Assembly (NCBI RefSeq): GCF_002688565.1
Contig: NZ_CP024011.1
Location: 1,674,001 to 1,738,000, forward strand
Origin: Acinetobacter sp. LoGeW2-3
Lineage (GTDB): Bacteria; Pseudomonadota; Gammaproteobacteria; Pseudomonadales; Moraxellaceae
Reading direction: 5' to 3'
Length of the DNA stretch: 64,000 bases
In this document: positions 14,725 to 23,703 of the stretch, piece after piece
How the letters are laid out: the number at the start of each line of letters is the position of its first letter
Position numbering within the stretch: position 1 is the stretch's first letter
Program-made: the position numbers and the translations under genes
The notes under the pieces: model-generated
The model's database searches: none
Told to the model about the DNA's origin: nothing
The model's input: the letters and a program-made list of their open reading frames with translations, nothing else

Positions 14725-15813
14725 ATGCCTATTACAAATGAACAAATGCGTTTTTGGAGTCCAGAAGTACGTGAGTTAGAGCCGTATGTCCCTGGTGAAC
14801 AACCTAAAATCCAAAATCTTTTAAAATTAAATACCAATGAAAACCCATATCCACCATCTCCTAAAGTGGTAGAAGCTGTACAAAAAGTTCTAGCTAACTC
14901 AGCAGATGTATTGCGTTTATATCCTGATCCAGATGCATCCGAACTAAAGCAGGCGATTGCTAAGCAGCAGAAAGTTGCTGTTGAAAATGTCTTTGTCGGC
15001 AATGGTTCTGATGAAGTTCTGGCACATATCTTTAAAGCATTCTTTATTCAAGAATTGCCACTGCTTTACCCAGATATTACTTACAGCTTTTATCCGGTTT
15101 ATAGTCAGTTTTTTGGTGTGAAAACCAAAGTTTTGCCACTCAATGAAAATTTTGAAATTGTGGTAGATGACTATAAACAGCCAAATGGCGGTATTATCAT
15201 CACCAATCCAAATGCACCCACTAGTATTACATTAGGTTTATCTGCTATTGAAGAAGTACTGCAAGCCAATCCAAATTCAGTGATTGTGATTGATGAAGCC
15301 TATGTAGATTTTGGTGCTGAATCTGCGGTGGCATTGGTCGAGAAATATGAAAACTTAGTGGTATGCCAAACGACTTCTAAATCACGTTCATTAGCTGGTT
15401 TGCGTGTTGGTTTTGCCATCGCTCAGCCGCACTTAATCGCGGCATTAGAAGCGGTGAAAAACAGTTTTAACTCCTATCCAATGGACCGTTTTGCGATTGC
15501 GGCTGCGGTCGCTTCATTTGAAGATCAGGAATACTTTGAAGCACAAAATGCCAAAGTGATAGCGAGTCGTGAGAAGTTGGTTGCACAGCTTTCTGAACTT
15601 GGCTTTAAGGTATTACCATCAAGTGCGAACTTTATTTTTGCTTCTTTACCTACGAAAGATGCCAGTGAATTAGCTACTGAGTTACGTGAGTGTGGCATCA
15701 TTGTGCGTTATTTCAATAAGCCACGTATTAATCAGTATCTTCGTATCACGATTGGTACAGATGAGCAGAATCAACGTTTGGTAGACACGTTGAAAAATGA
15801 TATTTTAGCTTAA
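14725..15813 (+). CDS. hisC: Histidinol-phosphate aminotransferase HisC
   Basis: HisC is a PLP enzyme that converts imidazole-acetol phosphate and glutamate to histidinol phosphate. At 362 residues it is a normal fold-type I aminotransferase. Visible motifs are [15 protein letters not shown] at the N-terminus, GNGSDEVL, the NPNAPT segment, DEAYVDFG, and the PLP lysine in [15 protein letters not shown] chose the ATG at 14725; the reading frame extends back to 14659 but that part overlaps a REP-like element and is not conserved in character. Confidence 0.95.
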   Translation: MPITNEQMRFWSPEVRELEPYVPGEQPKIQNLLKLNTNENPYPPSPKVVEAVQKVLANSADVLRLYPDPDASELKQAIAKQQKVAVENVFVGNGSDEVLAHIFKAFFIQELPLLYPDITYSFYPVYSQFFGVKTKVLPLNENFEIVVDDYKQPNGGIIITNPNAPTSITLGLSAIEEVLQANPNSVIVIDEAYVDFGAESAVALVEKYENLVVCQTTSKSRSLAGLRVGFAIAQPHLIAALEAVKNSFNSYPMDRFAIAAAVASFEDQEYFEAQNAKVIASREKLVAQLSELGFKVLPSSANFIFASLPTKDASELATELRECGIIVRYFNKPRINQYLRITIGTDEQNQRLVDTLKNDILA

Positions 15814-15816
15814 TTA

Positions 15817-15911
15817 AATCCACCCTAACCCTCCTTTGATAAAGGAGGGAACATCTTTCTTTTTAAAGAGAGAGAATCCCCCTCTTTGTTAAAGAGGGGT
15901 TAGGGGAGATT
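15817..15911. repeat. Composite REP-like element between hisC and pabB
   Basis: Two hairpins, CCCTCCTTT-GAT-AAAGGAGGG and CCCCCTCTTTGTTAAAGAGGGG, are flanked by inverted outer ends: CCCTAACCC at the left and GGGGTTAGGGGAGATT at the right. The form resembles bacterial paired REP elements and it lies between convergent genes. Confidence 0.7.
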
Positions 15912-15912
15912 C

Positions 15913-15937
15913 AAGACTCTATGGAGTCGCTTTTTTA
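15913..15937 (+). terminator. Terminator after hisC
   Basis: GACTC-TATG-GAGTC followed by GCTTTTTT. The T-tract abuts the stop codon of the convergent pabB gene. Confidence 0.6.
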
Positions 15938-15938
15938 T

Positions 15939-17270
15939 TTACTCAGGCTTATACCAAGCATTTAATAGATTGAGCATCGCTTCAACCTTATCAAAACATT
16001 CCTGATATTCTGCATCGCAGTCAGAAGCAATGGTAATTCCACCACCTGCCCAAAGTGAAACTTCATCCTGATATTTTTGAATCGAACGAATCAAAATATT
16101 CCAAGAACCTGTACCATCAAAATTAAAATAGCCAAGTGAACCACAATAAGCCCCACGTGGTGCATTTTCTAGTTCTTCAATAATCTGCATGGCGCGAATT
16201 TTAGGAGCACCAGTAATGGAACCACCAGGTAGGGCAGACATTAAAACATCAAAGGGATTTATACCCTCTTTTAAAGTTGCTTCCACTTCGCTGACCATGT
16301 GATGGACTTGTTTAAAGCTTTCAATATTAAATAACTTTGGCGTTTTAACTGAACCGGTTTCTGCATAAACACTCAAGTCATTACGCAATAAATCCACGAT
16401 CATGACATTTTCAGCCTGATCTTTTTCAGAATTCTTTAAGGTCTGTTTGGATTGCGCATCCAAGATCGGATCTGCATAACGTGGCATAGTGCCTTTAATT
16501 GGCTTGGTCAAGATCTTTCGTTCAGGTTGAAACTCAATAAAAAGCTCTGGTGAACAGCTTAACAGTTCAAACTCACCTATGCGTAAATAGCCCGCATAGG
16601 GTGCATTGGTTAGTTGCCAAAACTGTTCTGCTGTAGTCAGTAGAGAACCTTTGGCTCGTGCTGAAAATTCCTGTGTCAGATTAATCTGATAACAGTCACC
16701 TGCTTTAATATATTCTTGAACTTGGTTAAATGCCTGCTGATAAGCTGATTTATCCCAGCATGCTATACATGGAGACACTAAACTAAATTCTGACTTATCT
16801 CGGTATTGATCAATCAAAGCCTGAATTTTCTGAAAAATTTCTTCAGCATTTGGAGCATAACTTTTAAATAACCATCCTTCCGTACCTAGTTCTAAATAAG
16901 TAGAAAACTGCCCAATAAAAAGTGCTGGCTGATGGCGCTGTTTATACTGTACTTGTTGCTGAGCCGCATAATCATAGGAAAAAAAACCAATATATCCGCC
17001 ATTAAATTTTTCTGAATTATTCTTAAATACAGATTGAAAAGTAAAGTCTAGTTCATTTTCAATTTTTATATACTCATTAAAGACCTTTGCCTGATAAGTC
17101 TGCACCTTACCTTCTTGGACTAACGTATATTGCTCAACACAAAAAGCAATAAAAGGTTTTCCCTGATTTTCTAAAAAAATGACATGATCTAATAGATGCA
17201 GTGCTTCCAAAATATAATGTGGTTGTATATTGGTGGATTTAAGGAGAGATTGATAAGTTGCGCTGTACAT
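15939..17270 (-). CDS. pabB: Aminodeoxychorismate synthase component I PabB
   Basis: PabB aminates chorismate to 4-amino-4-deoxychorismate for folate synthesis, with ammonia from a PabA-type glutaminase. The 443-residue protein has a chorismate-binding C-terminal domain. The motif PIKGT (257-261) contains the lysine that distinguishes PabB from anthranilate synthase TrpE, which has alanine there. Other motifs are CYQINLTQ, SALPGGSITGAPK and YCGSLGYFNFDG. No glutaminase or lyase domain is fused. It is transcribed towards hisC. Confidence 0.93.
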   Translation of the reverse strand: MYSATYQSLLKSTNIQPHYILEALHLLDHVIFLENQGKPFIAFCVEQYTLVQEGKVQTYQAKVFNEYIKIENELDFTFQSVFKNNSEKFNGGYIGFFSYDYAAQQQVQYKQRHQPALFIGQFSTYLELGTEGWLFKSYAPNAEEIFQKIQALIDQYRDKSEFSLVSPCIACWDKSAYQQAFNQVQEYIKAGDCYQINLTQEFSARAKGSLLTTAEQFWQLTNAPYAGYLRIGEFELLSCSPELFIEFQPERKILTKPIKGTMPRYADPILDAQSKQTLKNSEKDQAENVMIVDLLRNDLSVYAETGSVKTPKLFNIESFKQVHHMVSEVEATLKEGINPFDVLMSALPGGSITGAPKIRAMQIIEELENAPRGAYCGSLGYFNFDGTGSWNILIRSIQKYQDEVSLWAGGGITIASDCDAEYQECFDKVEAMLNLLNAWYKPE

Positions 17271-17383
17271 TCAGTTTAGAAAATTGAGAGGATTATCTTA
17301 ATTCTATCTTAACTGGACAGAAAAATGAGGGGAAACTTACATTTACCGTTTGTCGGCGAAACACTAAATATGACCAACAACAG

Positions 17384-17412
17384 TTGATCAAAATTTAACA
17401 TAAAGCTAATTT
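17384..17412 (+). promoter_or_regulatory. Candidate promoter of filA
   Basis: TTGATC (17384-17389) and TAATTT (17407-17412) are separated by 17 bp, giving a leader of about 110 nt before filA. This is the best sigma-70-like pair I could find in the 258-bp gap; the -10 box is imperfect. Confidence 0.4.
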
Positions 17413-17528
17413 AGTCGTGCGAGCAAATCACTCAAGGATTAATTGCTTGTGCTGTTAGAAAACTAAAAATACAGCAGAAACACAGAGTGATTCACAACCA
17501 AAAAAATAATACTCTTGGGAGAGTACGA

Positions 17529-18641
17529 ATGAAAAAATTTACTAAACTGGCTTTAATTTCTTCAATGGCAATTAGCGCAAATGCGATGGCAATGCAAGCC
17601 ATGGATGATTCTGCACTTAGCGCAACAACTGGTCAAGACGGTTTATCAATTGGTATTGGTATTTCTAAAATTGCTATTGAACGCTTATTTATTCATGATA
17701 ATGATGGTTTAGCAGCTAAAGGTGCAGCGGGTGATGCTGGTTACGGTGGTACAGGTAATGCTGGTGCAATTGTAATTATGGGTAAGAAAGCTACTGCAAC
17801 AAGTGAAGCTACTACTGCTAACTGGGAGGCTCCTTCAACTGATTCACACGGTATTGTGATTGGTGCTAACTATGAAAAAGATGCAGATACTGGTGAATAT
17901 CTTCACTTACTTGGATCTAGAAACTTAGCAGATTTAGTGATTGATAGTGATGCAGGTACTGCTGCAAATGGTGGAGCATTTATTAATATTGCTGCTGCTG
18001 TTTCGGGCCTAGATATTCAAATCGGTGCTATCGGTGTAACTGCTTCTGCTAATTCGAAAGCCGCATATGATGCTGGATTGGCAGGTGCAGATTCAATCCG
18101 TAGAGGTGGTGGTGCAACTGTTAATAAAATTTTAAGTGGCTTAGACATTAAAACAGGGCAAATGAATGCTAATATCCAGGTAGGTTCATCTCCTCAAGGG
18201 GCTATGATTAAGCTTGATACAATAATGACTGGTGGTTTAGAAATTAATAATTTAGGTTTGCTGGATAATTCATCTGCTACTAAACCAATTGGGCAGAACC
18301 CAGACACATATGCTGCGATTACTACAGGAAATCCTGGTGAGCTATTCATTGAAAGCATTAAATTAGCTGATGCAAAATCAAAAGATTTAACTATTAATCA
18401 AGATATTAATATTTATACAACAACAAAAACAGGTGATGTCGGGACTGCTGGATTTATCAAAATTGTAAGTCATGGTGGACCTAAAGATAACTATGTAGCC
18501 GGTATTCGTATTGGTGGTGCTGAGGCTGCGTCTATTGGTGATGTAGAGGTTCAAGGTTTACAAACTTACTATACTTCTCAAATCAGTCCTTCCGGTATGA
18601 CCTATACTCCAGGTGCTGTGATTACAATCAAAGGTCACTAA
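17529..18641 (+). CDS. filA: Putative pilus system protein FilA (secreted, TGQDG-motif protein)
   Basis: The 370-residue product begins with a clear signal peptide (cleaved near ANAMA/MQAM). The motif LSATTGQDGLSIGIGISKI just after it is typical of this FilA/TGQDG-motif family. The rest is rich in Gly, Ala, Ile and Asn, as expected of a secreted beta-rich protein. It lacks a type IV prepilin cleavage site and any chaperone-usher donor-strand features that I can see. GGGAGAG lies 7 nt before the ATG. It is the first gene of the fil cluster, and a strong terminator follows it. The name comes from Acinetobacter annotation; biochemical function is not established. Confidence 0.82.
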   Translation: MKKFTKLALISSMAISANAMAMQAMDDSALSATTGQDGLSIGIGISKIAIERLFIHDNDGLAAKGAAGDAGYGGTGNAGAIVIMGKKATATSEATTANWEAPSTDSHGIVIGANYEKDADTGEYLHLLGSRNLADLVIDSDAGTAANGGAFINIAAAVSGLDIQIGAIGVTASANSKAAYDAGLAGADSIRRGGGATVNKILSGLDIKTGQMNANIQVGSSPQGAMIKLDTIMTGGLEINNLGLLDNSSATKPIGQNPDTYAAITTGNPGELFIESIKLADAKSKDLTINQDINIYTTTKTGDVGTAGFIKIVSHGGPKDNYVAGIRIGGAEAASIGDVEVQGLQTYYTSQISPSGMTYTPGAVITIKGH

Positions 18642-18660
18642 TCTTTTAATTATAAGATTT

Positions 18661-18691
18661 AAAAAAGCGCGTATCGATACGCGCTTTTTTT
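18661..18691 (+). terminator. Terminator between filA and filB
   Basis: AAAAAAGCGCGTATCGATACGCGCTTTTTTT contains a perfect palindromic stem with a T-tail. It would make filA mRNA more abundant than the downstream fil genes unless those have their own promoter. Confidence 0.88.
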
Positions 18692-18811
18692 ATGTCTATC
18701 ACGTTCATCTTAAATATAAAAAAAAGCTGTTATTTTTTGAAAAAAAAGGTATCTTAAAGGTTACAAGGAAGTAGAGTGAAAACTCTATAATAATGACTGA
18801 CATGGCAACTA

Positions 18812-19672
18812 ATGCCGATAAAAAGAAAAACAAAACCTATGTTAGAGATCGCATTGGGCTCGGCATTGATGTATTACGCTGCCAAAGAAGCCTTTGATTT
18901 AAAGCAACAGCCTCCAGGAACCATTAAGTACGCTGAAGTCCTAGATTCGCGTAATGACTCTTTTGTGCGTATGCATCAGGAGGCCGTTCAGGTTCGTCCA
19001 GCCATTGAAGATCAATTCCGAGGCATTGTCCGTCAAGCTTATGACTATAGCTGTGGCTCGGCAGCACTGACTACATTGCTCAACGGTTATGTGGGGACAC
19101 AGCTAGACGAGCAACAGATCATGAATGGTCTGATGCAATATGGCGAAACAGAAAAAATTGTAGAACGCCGCAGTTTCTCATTATTAGATATGAAACGCTT
19201 TGTAGCTGCACTGGGTATGGAAAGTGGCGGTTACCGTGGTGAATTTAATGACCTTGTCAAACAAGGGCAACCTGCGATTGTGCCAATTTCCTATGCAGGC
19301 TTTAAACACTTTGTCGTTTACAAAGGCTATAAAAATGGTCGTGTTTATGTGGCGGATCCAGCGATTGGTAATATTAGTTTCGATGAACAACGTTTTAAAG
19401 ATGTTTGGGAAAATAACACACTGTTTTTAATTAATGTGCCTGAACAATATCGTAAAGATTTATTAGCAATTCAAGATCAAGACTTACGTCATGTAGAGGA
19501 TTCAGTTATTAATCGCTATGCATTGGCAGATATTCAATATCCTCAGTTTTATATGGATAAAATTGCAGATAAAGCATCAACCATCAGCAAAAATCGCAAT
19601 CGAAATTCAGAATCGGAAAATTTTGGAAAATTTGAGCATAACTTTCTTAGGCTCTACTACAAAAACAAATAA
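18812..19672 (+). CDS. filB: C39 family cysteine peptidase FilB
   Basis: The 286-residue protein has an N-terminal hydrophobic segment (about residues 11-23), probably a signal anchor into the periplasm. A papain-like C39 domain follows with the complete triad: Cys81 in DYSCGSAAL, His166 in FKHFVVYKG and Asp182 in VADPAIGN. C39 peptidases usually cut double-glycine leaders during export; no ABC transporter is fused here and FilA has no double-glycine leader, so the substrate is unknown. The start is uncertain: no good ribosome binding site precedes 18812, and the ATG at 18839 is an alternative. It is annotated as FilB in Acinetobacter. Confidence 0.82.
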   Translation: MPIKRKTKPMLEIALGSALMYYAAKEAFDLKQQPPGTIKYAEVLDSRNDSFVRMHQEAVQVRPAIEDQFRGIVRQAYDYSCGSAALTTLLNGYVGTQLDEQQIMNGLMQYGETEKIVERRSFSLLDMKRFVAALGMESGGYRGEFNDLVKQGQPAIVPISYAGFKHFVVYKGYKNGRVYVADPAIGNISFDEQRFKDVWENNTLFLINVPEQYRKDLLAIQDQDLRHVEDSVINRYALADIQYPQFYMDKIADKASTISKNRNRNSESENFGKFEHNFLRLYYKNK

Positions 19673-19714
19673 TGCAGACATTATGGAAATAAAAAATAAT
19701 ACGGTGGAATGGAT

Positions 19715-20857
19715 ATGAAAAGTCAATGGATGAATAAGACTCTACTGGTACTCAGTGTTCAAATGGCGATGGGGGTTGCTTATGCAGCAGATGATGTTGC
19801 ATTGGGTGAGTACGAAGCCGTTGAAGAAACAACTGAGTCGGTTGAGGTTGAACCTGAGTTAGGTGGTTATGAAACGGTTCAAGAAGTTGAAGAGCAAAGC
19901 GAAACGCCAGAACCAGCGAAACCAAGTACAGCTAGTCAGGCATTGCAACAACAAGAAGGTGATGCAACTCAAGCCACCAACCTTGAGGAAGTATTTACTT
20001 CGAGTGAACGCCAGTATTCACTGATCAAGCAAGGTGAAATTTCATCCTATTATGATATTGATTATACGTATTATCGTGATACTCAACTTGATATGGAAAT
20101 GGCTCAAGGTCAACTCTATCAACTACGTGTTCAGGAAAATGCATCACATACAATTACCAATACATTTACCGCACAGTACGGTTTAAAAGATAACTTGACT
20201 TTAACCGCATCGATTCCACTGGTAGCGAAAACTGATTTATTAAAAGACACTTCAACTGCCGGGCTAGGTGATATTAGCTTAGGGGCACGCTGGGAGCCGT
20301 TCCCTTTAAAAGCTGGACGTTTACCACTGATTTTATTTGGTAACTTATCGACCAAGACGGGTGATAGCCCCTATGAAATTAATGCAGCGACAGACTTAGC
20401 AGCAGGTAAAGGTTACTATTCTGCAGGTATCGGTGCGAGTACCCGTAAATATATTGATCCAGTGGTTCTGTTTGCTTCAGTTTCTGCTAATTATGGTTTT
20501 AAAGAGTCAGGATTAAATCAAATTCGTGGTAGACGTATTATTGAAGAATTTGATCCAGGTATCAGCGGTGGTTTTGCATTTGGTTTTGCTTATTCGTTTA
20601 ACTATGACGTATCAATGACCATGTCATATCAACAAAGCTTCAATACTGGAGCTGAATTTACTTATAACACGGGTGAAAGTTACTCAGCAGCAGATCAAAC
20701 CAGCTCCACTTTCTCTATTTCATTGGGTGTGCGTACATCACCTGAAACAATTGTAAATGGAACACTTGGCTTTGGCTTAACTGAAGATGCACCGGATGTA
20801 TCACTCGGTCTATCTTTCCCACTTGATATCTTAGGCTTCGGTAAAAAAATCCGCTAA
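19715..20857 (+). CDS. filC: Putative pilus system protein FilC (outer-membrane beta-barrel)
   Basis: A 380-residue protein with signal peptide (cleavage near AYAADD), a Glu/Val/Thr-rich N-terminal linker of about 80 residues, and a beta-barrel-like C-terminal part. Alternating amphipathic strands such as NLTLTASIPLVAK and GDISLGARWEPF resemble the phenol meta-pathway-type outer-membrane proteins. GGTGG is well placed for the ATG at 19715; the ATG six bases earlier is too close to it. It is followed after 12 bp by filD. The exact role is unknown. Confidence 0.78.
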   Translation: MKSQWMNKTLLVLSVQMAMGVAYAADDVALGEYEAVEETTESVEVEPELGGYETVQEVEEQSETPEPAKPSTASQALQQQEGDATQATNLEEVFTSSERQYSLIKQGEISSYYDIDYTYYRDTQLDMEMAQGQLYQLRVQENASHTITNTFTAQYGLKDNLTLTASIPLVAKTDLLKDTSTAGLGDISLGARWEPFPLKAGRLPLILFGNLSTKTGDSPYEINAATDLAAGKGYYSAGIGASTRKYIDPVVLFASVSANYGFKESGLNQIRGRRIIEEFDPGISGGFAFGFAYSFNYDVSMTMSYQQSFNTGAEFTYNTGESYSAADQTSSTFSISLGVRTSPETIVNGTLGFGLTEDAPDVSLGLSFPLDILGFGKKIR

Positions 20858-20869
20858 TAGGGGTGTCGT

Positions 20870-22534
20870 ATGAAATACATTCGACTGAATCCGCTATTGG
20901 TTGGTATCATAGTAGCGGGTTGTTCATCGTATTCGTTTGCTCAGTTAGGGACAAACCTTTCTGTAGATTTACGTTCATTGGCTATGGGGAACGCTGTTAC
21001 AGCAGACCCACCAGGTGTGAATTCGATTCACTTTAACCCAGCCGGTCTAACAAAAATTAATGGTCTGCAAACAGAACAGCAAATTGTGGTTGCAAACTTT
21101 GATATTCAGCGTGAGTTCTCTGTACCTGCAGGTTATAACGTCTTTGGTTATTCAGATGACCCATTGGTCTGTAATGATGGTCCTGAAGTATCATCCGACC
21201 TGTGTACCGACTTTAAAGATAAAGTTACAGGTGATGTTGAATATGCGAGTCTTTATGTTCCTGGCTTGAAAAAAATGGTTGACCTAGGCGACGGTTTACC
21301 TTTGGTCGCACCAACCATGGGGATTGCTTATAATCCACCGGGTTCAAAAGCGACCTATGCAACGGCTGTTTATGCACCTTTAGTTGCCGGTTTTGGTCAT
21401 GAAAATGGTAATCCTGCCAATTTTATGGGGCAACAAGTTGCTCTAGAGCGTATCACATATCTATCGCCATCAATTGGTTATGAAGTAAGTGATCATTTGT
21501 CAATTGGTGCATCAATTGGGATGTCATATCAAGCTATTGCAATGAAAACGGATCTACGATTTCCGAATGAGTTAATTGGTATGCTTCGAATGATCGATGA
21601 GGTCGTTTGTACACCTTTTAAAGAAAACTCAGACATTATTACCGATATTTTACTTTTGGGGATCTGTAATGCCGAAGAAGGCATGAATCCATTTGGTAAA
21701 TTTGGTCAAATGCAATTGGCACTTGAGCAAAACTTAAGCCCAAGTTATAACTTGGGGGTACTTTGGGAACCAACAGAAGATTTTAGCTTTGGTTTGGTCT
21801 ATCAAAGTGCAGCCAAAATGCGTTTAAAAGGCAAATATCATATCGATAATGCCAAAGCTCCACAGGAAATGATCAAAGGATTGATGACATCTCCAACAGG
21901 GCAAATTCTAGCGGCTATTCTTGGATTCCCAACCTATATTCCATCAAGTGAATCTGGTTTAGTATCGATGGATTTTGAATATCCAGAGCATATACAGGCC
22001 GGTATTAAATACAAAATCATGCCCGATCTTCAAATTAATTTTGATGTGGGGTGGACCAATTATGCTGCATGGGATGAGTTTAAGTTTGAATTCGACCGTC
22101 AAATTTCAGCACTTAAAATTGCAAAATTATTATCTGCAAATGTAACCGATACATCGTTGGCATTACCTTTAGGGTTTGAATCGCCATGGAACTTTGGTGT
22201 GGGTCTTGAATATTCTGCGACAGACCGATTAAAGCTCCGTATGGGTTATGAGCCACGTACATCTGCAATTCCAGATGACAAGCGAAATACCATGGTACCG
22301 ATTAATGGTGCACAGCTCTTTGGTATGGGTGTCGGTTATCGCTTTGATGCTGACACAGATCTTGACTTATCTATTGGTTTCTTGCGTAGTAAGGATAATA
22401 TCCCAGCAAATACGAGTAGCCTAGCAAACCAAACTGGGGTCAACAATTTATTACTTAACCCATATGCAGGCTTAAATGTAAAAACAAATACCAAAATTAC
22501 GATTTTAGGTTTGAACTACCGCACACGTTGGTAA
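20870..22534 (+). CDS. filD: OMPP1/FadL-family outer-membrane protein FilD
   Basis: A 554-residue FadL/TodX-type barrel. After a signal peptide ending in SYSFAQ come the conserved N-terminal hatch residues SLAMGNAVTADPPGVNSIHFNPAGLT, including the family NPAG motif, shown here as separate short stretches LAMGNAV and NPAGLT. The C-terminus ends in an aromatic residue (TRW), as needed for barrel assembly. FadL proteins carry long-chain fatty acids or other hydrophobic molecules across the outer membrane. Within the fil cluster it may serve export or anchoring instead, which is inference. It is tightly spaced with filC (12 bp) and filE (8 bp). Confidence 0.85.
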   Translation: MKYIRLNPLLVGIIVAGCSSYSFAQLGTNLSVDLRSLAMGNAVTADPPGVNSIHFNPAGLTKINGLQTEQQIVVANFDIQREFSVPAGYNVFGYSDDPLVCNDGPEVSSDLCTDFKDKVTGDVEYASLYVPGLKKMVDLGDGLPLVAPTMGIAYNPPGSKATYATAVYAPLVAGFGHENGNPANFMGQQVALERITYLSPSIGYEVSDHLSIGASIGMSYQAIAMKTDLRFPNELIGMLRMIDEVVCTPFKENSDIITDILLLGICNAEEGMNPFGKFGQMQLALEQNLSPSYNLGVLWEPTEDFSFGLVYQSAAKMRLKGKYHIDNAKAPQEMIKGLMTSPTGQILAAILGFPTYIPSSESGLVSMDFEYPEHIQAGIKYKIMPDLQINFDVGWTNYAAWDEFKFEFDRQISALKIAKLLSANVTDTSLALPLGFESPWNFGVGLEYSATDRLKLRMGYEPRTSAIPDDKRNTMVPINGAQLFGMGVGYRFDADTDLDLSIGFLRSKDNIPANTSSLANQTGVNNLLLNPYAGLNVKTNTKITILGLNYRTRW

Positions 22535-22542
22535 AGGAATAT

Positions 22543-23682
22543 ATGATTAGAAAGGATGTATGGTTAAAGACGGTATTGGTGCTAAGTCTAGCGCCAATCT
22601 CTGTTTCTGTGTCAGCAAAAGAGTTCGTCACAATTATTGGACCAGATGGTCGACCGATGGTTGTGCCTCGGCCAGTAAGTGCGAAAGATAAAAAAGTAAA
22701 AGATGTTATATCGAAACCATCAGCAGCAACTCACCATGTTAATCCTGTTCCATTATCTGTTCAGCAAAATCAGCCTATAAAATATGTCAATTTGAGTGAC
22801 TCACCTGAGCAGAAAATAAATACTGTTGTACAACCAGTACAACCAGTACAACCAGTACAACCAGTACAACCAGTACAACCAGTACAACCAGTACAACCAG
22901 TACAACCAGTACAACCAGTACAACCAGTTAAGGTTCAACAAGCGACAACTAAAACTCAAGAAAAGCAACCTCAGCCGCGTTCAGGTATTAGCCAAGTGGA
23001 TGGGGTAGAATACGTTGATAGTGAATACTTGGAAGCAAAAGAATTTAATTTAGAAGGCAAAAAACGCTTTTATACGATGCCAGAAGGCATTGTAGATAAA
23101 AACCTCGGCAGTGTTCGTTTTCAAAGCGTAGAACGTGAAAAAGGGGTGGGTGAGTCGACCTTGAAAGCATTATTCCAAAAGCCGACTCAACAAGATGGCC
23201 CTGTGGTATTGGCACAAACGTATTACCGAATTTCAGGTGAGGAAACGATTAATAGTCTGGGGCAACAATGCTTTAGTAATAAAAAGTTTAAAAAAGCCAA
23301 GAAATTAGAACCAAAACAAGAGATTAACGTATGGCCACGAGCACCAATTGCCAAAGATGAATTTGATTACGAAGTTGTAGCCATTGATGTAGGTATTAAA
23401 AATATTCAGCTGAAATCTTTCGCATCTAGCCAAAATAAGCCTGTGTATTATTGGCCATTTACGGTATTTCTAGACAATAAAGGCTGTGTCTTAGAGGGTG
23501 CAGGTGGTTTTAAAAACCAGGATGGACAAGCCAATCATTTTCAATATGAATCTATTGAGGGAATCTTGCAGATTCCTAAACAAACAGCTTATGTGCTTCT
23601 TACACCGCTCGCTTCTGCAATAGATGTGGAAGATAAAATGTTGAGCAATCAAGGACAACTAAAATTAATCGCAATTCGATAA
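22543..23682 (+). CDS. filE: Putative pilus assembly protein FilE with Val-Gln-Pro repeats
   Basis: A 379-residue exported protein: signal peptide ending near VSVSA/KEF, then a basic and proline-rich region with 11 consecutive Val-Gln-Pro units (about residues 96-128), then a globular domain of about 240 residues that I do not recognise. The Pro-rich stretch would form an extended rod that could span the periplasm, as in TonB. AAAGGA is placed 3 nt before the ATG at 22543; an in-frame TTG at 22528 overlaps filD. The name follows Acinetobacter annotation. Confidence 0.8.
   Translation: MIRKDVWLKTVLVLSLAPISVSVSAKEFVTIIGPDGRPMVVPRPVSAKDKKVKDVISKPSAATHHVNPVPLSVQQNQPIKYVNLSDSPEQKINTVVQPVQPVQPVQPVQPVQPVQPVQPVQPVQPVQPVKVQQATTKTQEKQPQPRSGISQVDGVEYVDSEYLEAKEFNLEGKKRFYTMPEGIVDKNLGSVRFQSVEREKGVGESTLKALFQKPTQQDGPVVLAQTYYRISGEETINSLGQQCFSNKKFKKAKKLEPKQEINVWPRAPIAKDEFDYEVVAIDVGIKNIQLKSFASSQNKPVYYWPFTVFLDNKGCVLEGAGGFKNQDGQANHFQYESIEGILQIPKQTAYVLLTPLASAIDVEDKMLSNQGQLKLIAIR
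22828..22926 (+). repeat. In-frame 9-bp tandem repeat inside filE
   Basis: Eleven perfect head-to-tail copies of GTACAACCA, each coding Val-Gln-Pro. Because the unit is a multiple of three, copy-number change would lengthen or shorten the protein without breaking the frame. Confidence 0.95.
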
Positions 23683-23703
23683 GGATTATTCGAGTAAATC
23701 ATC

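Noticed and set aside
17271..17528. Sigma-54 promoter for filA
   Set aside because: No GG-N10-GC site with a TTGC box occurs in the gap; a sigma-70-like pair fits better.
22828..22926. Possible CRISPR-like array
   Set aside because: The units are 9 bp, directly abutting and without spacers; it is a coding tandem repeat.
22826..23008. Overlapping plus-strand frame reading Met-(Tyr-Asn-Gln) repeats
   Set aside because: It is the other frame of the filE 9-bp repeat; filE has signal peptide, operon spacing and a full-length domain.
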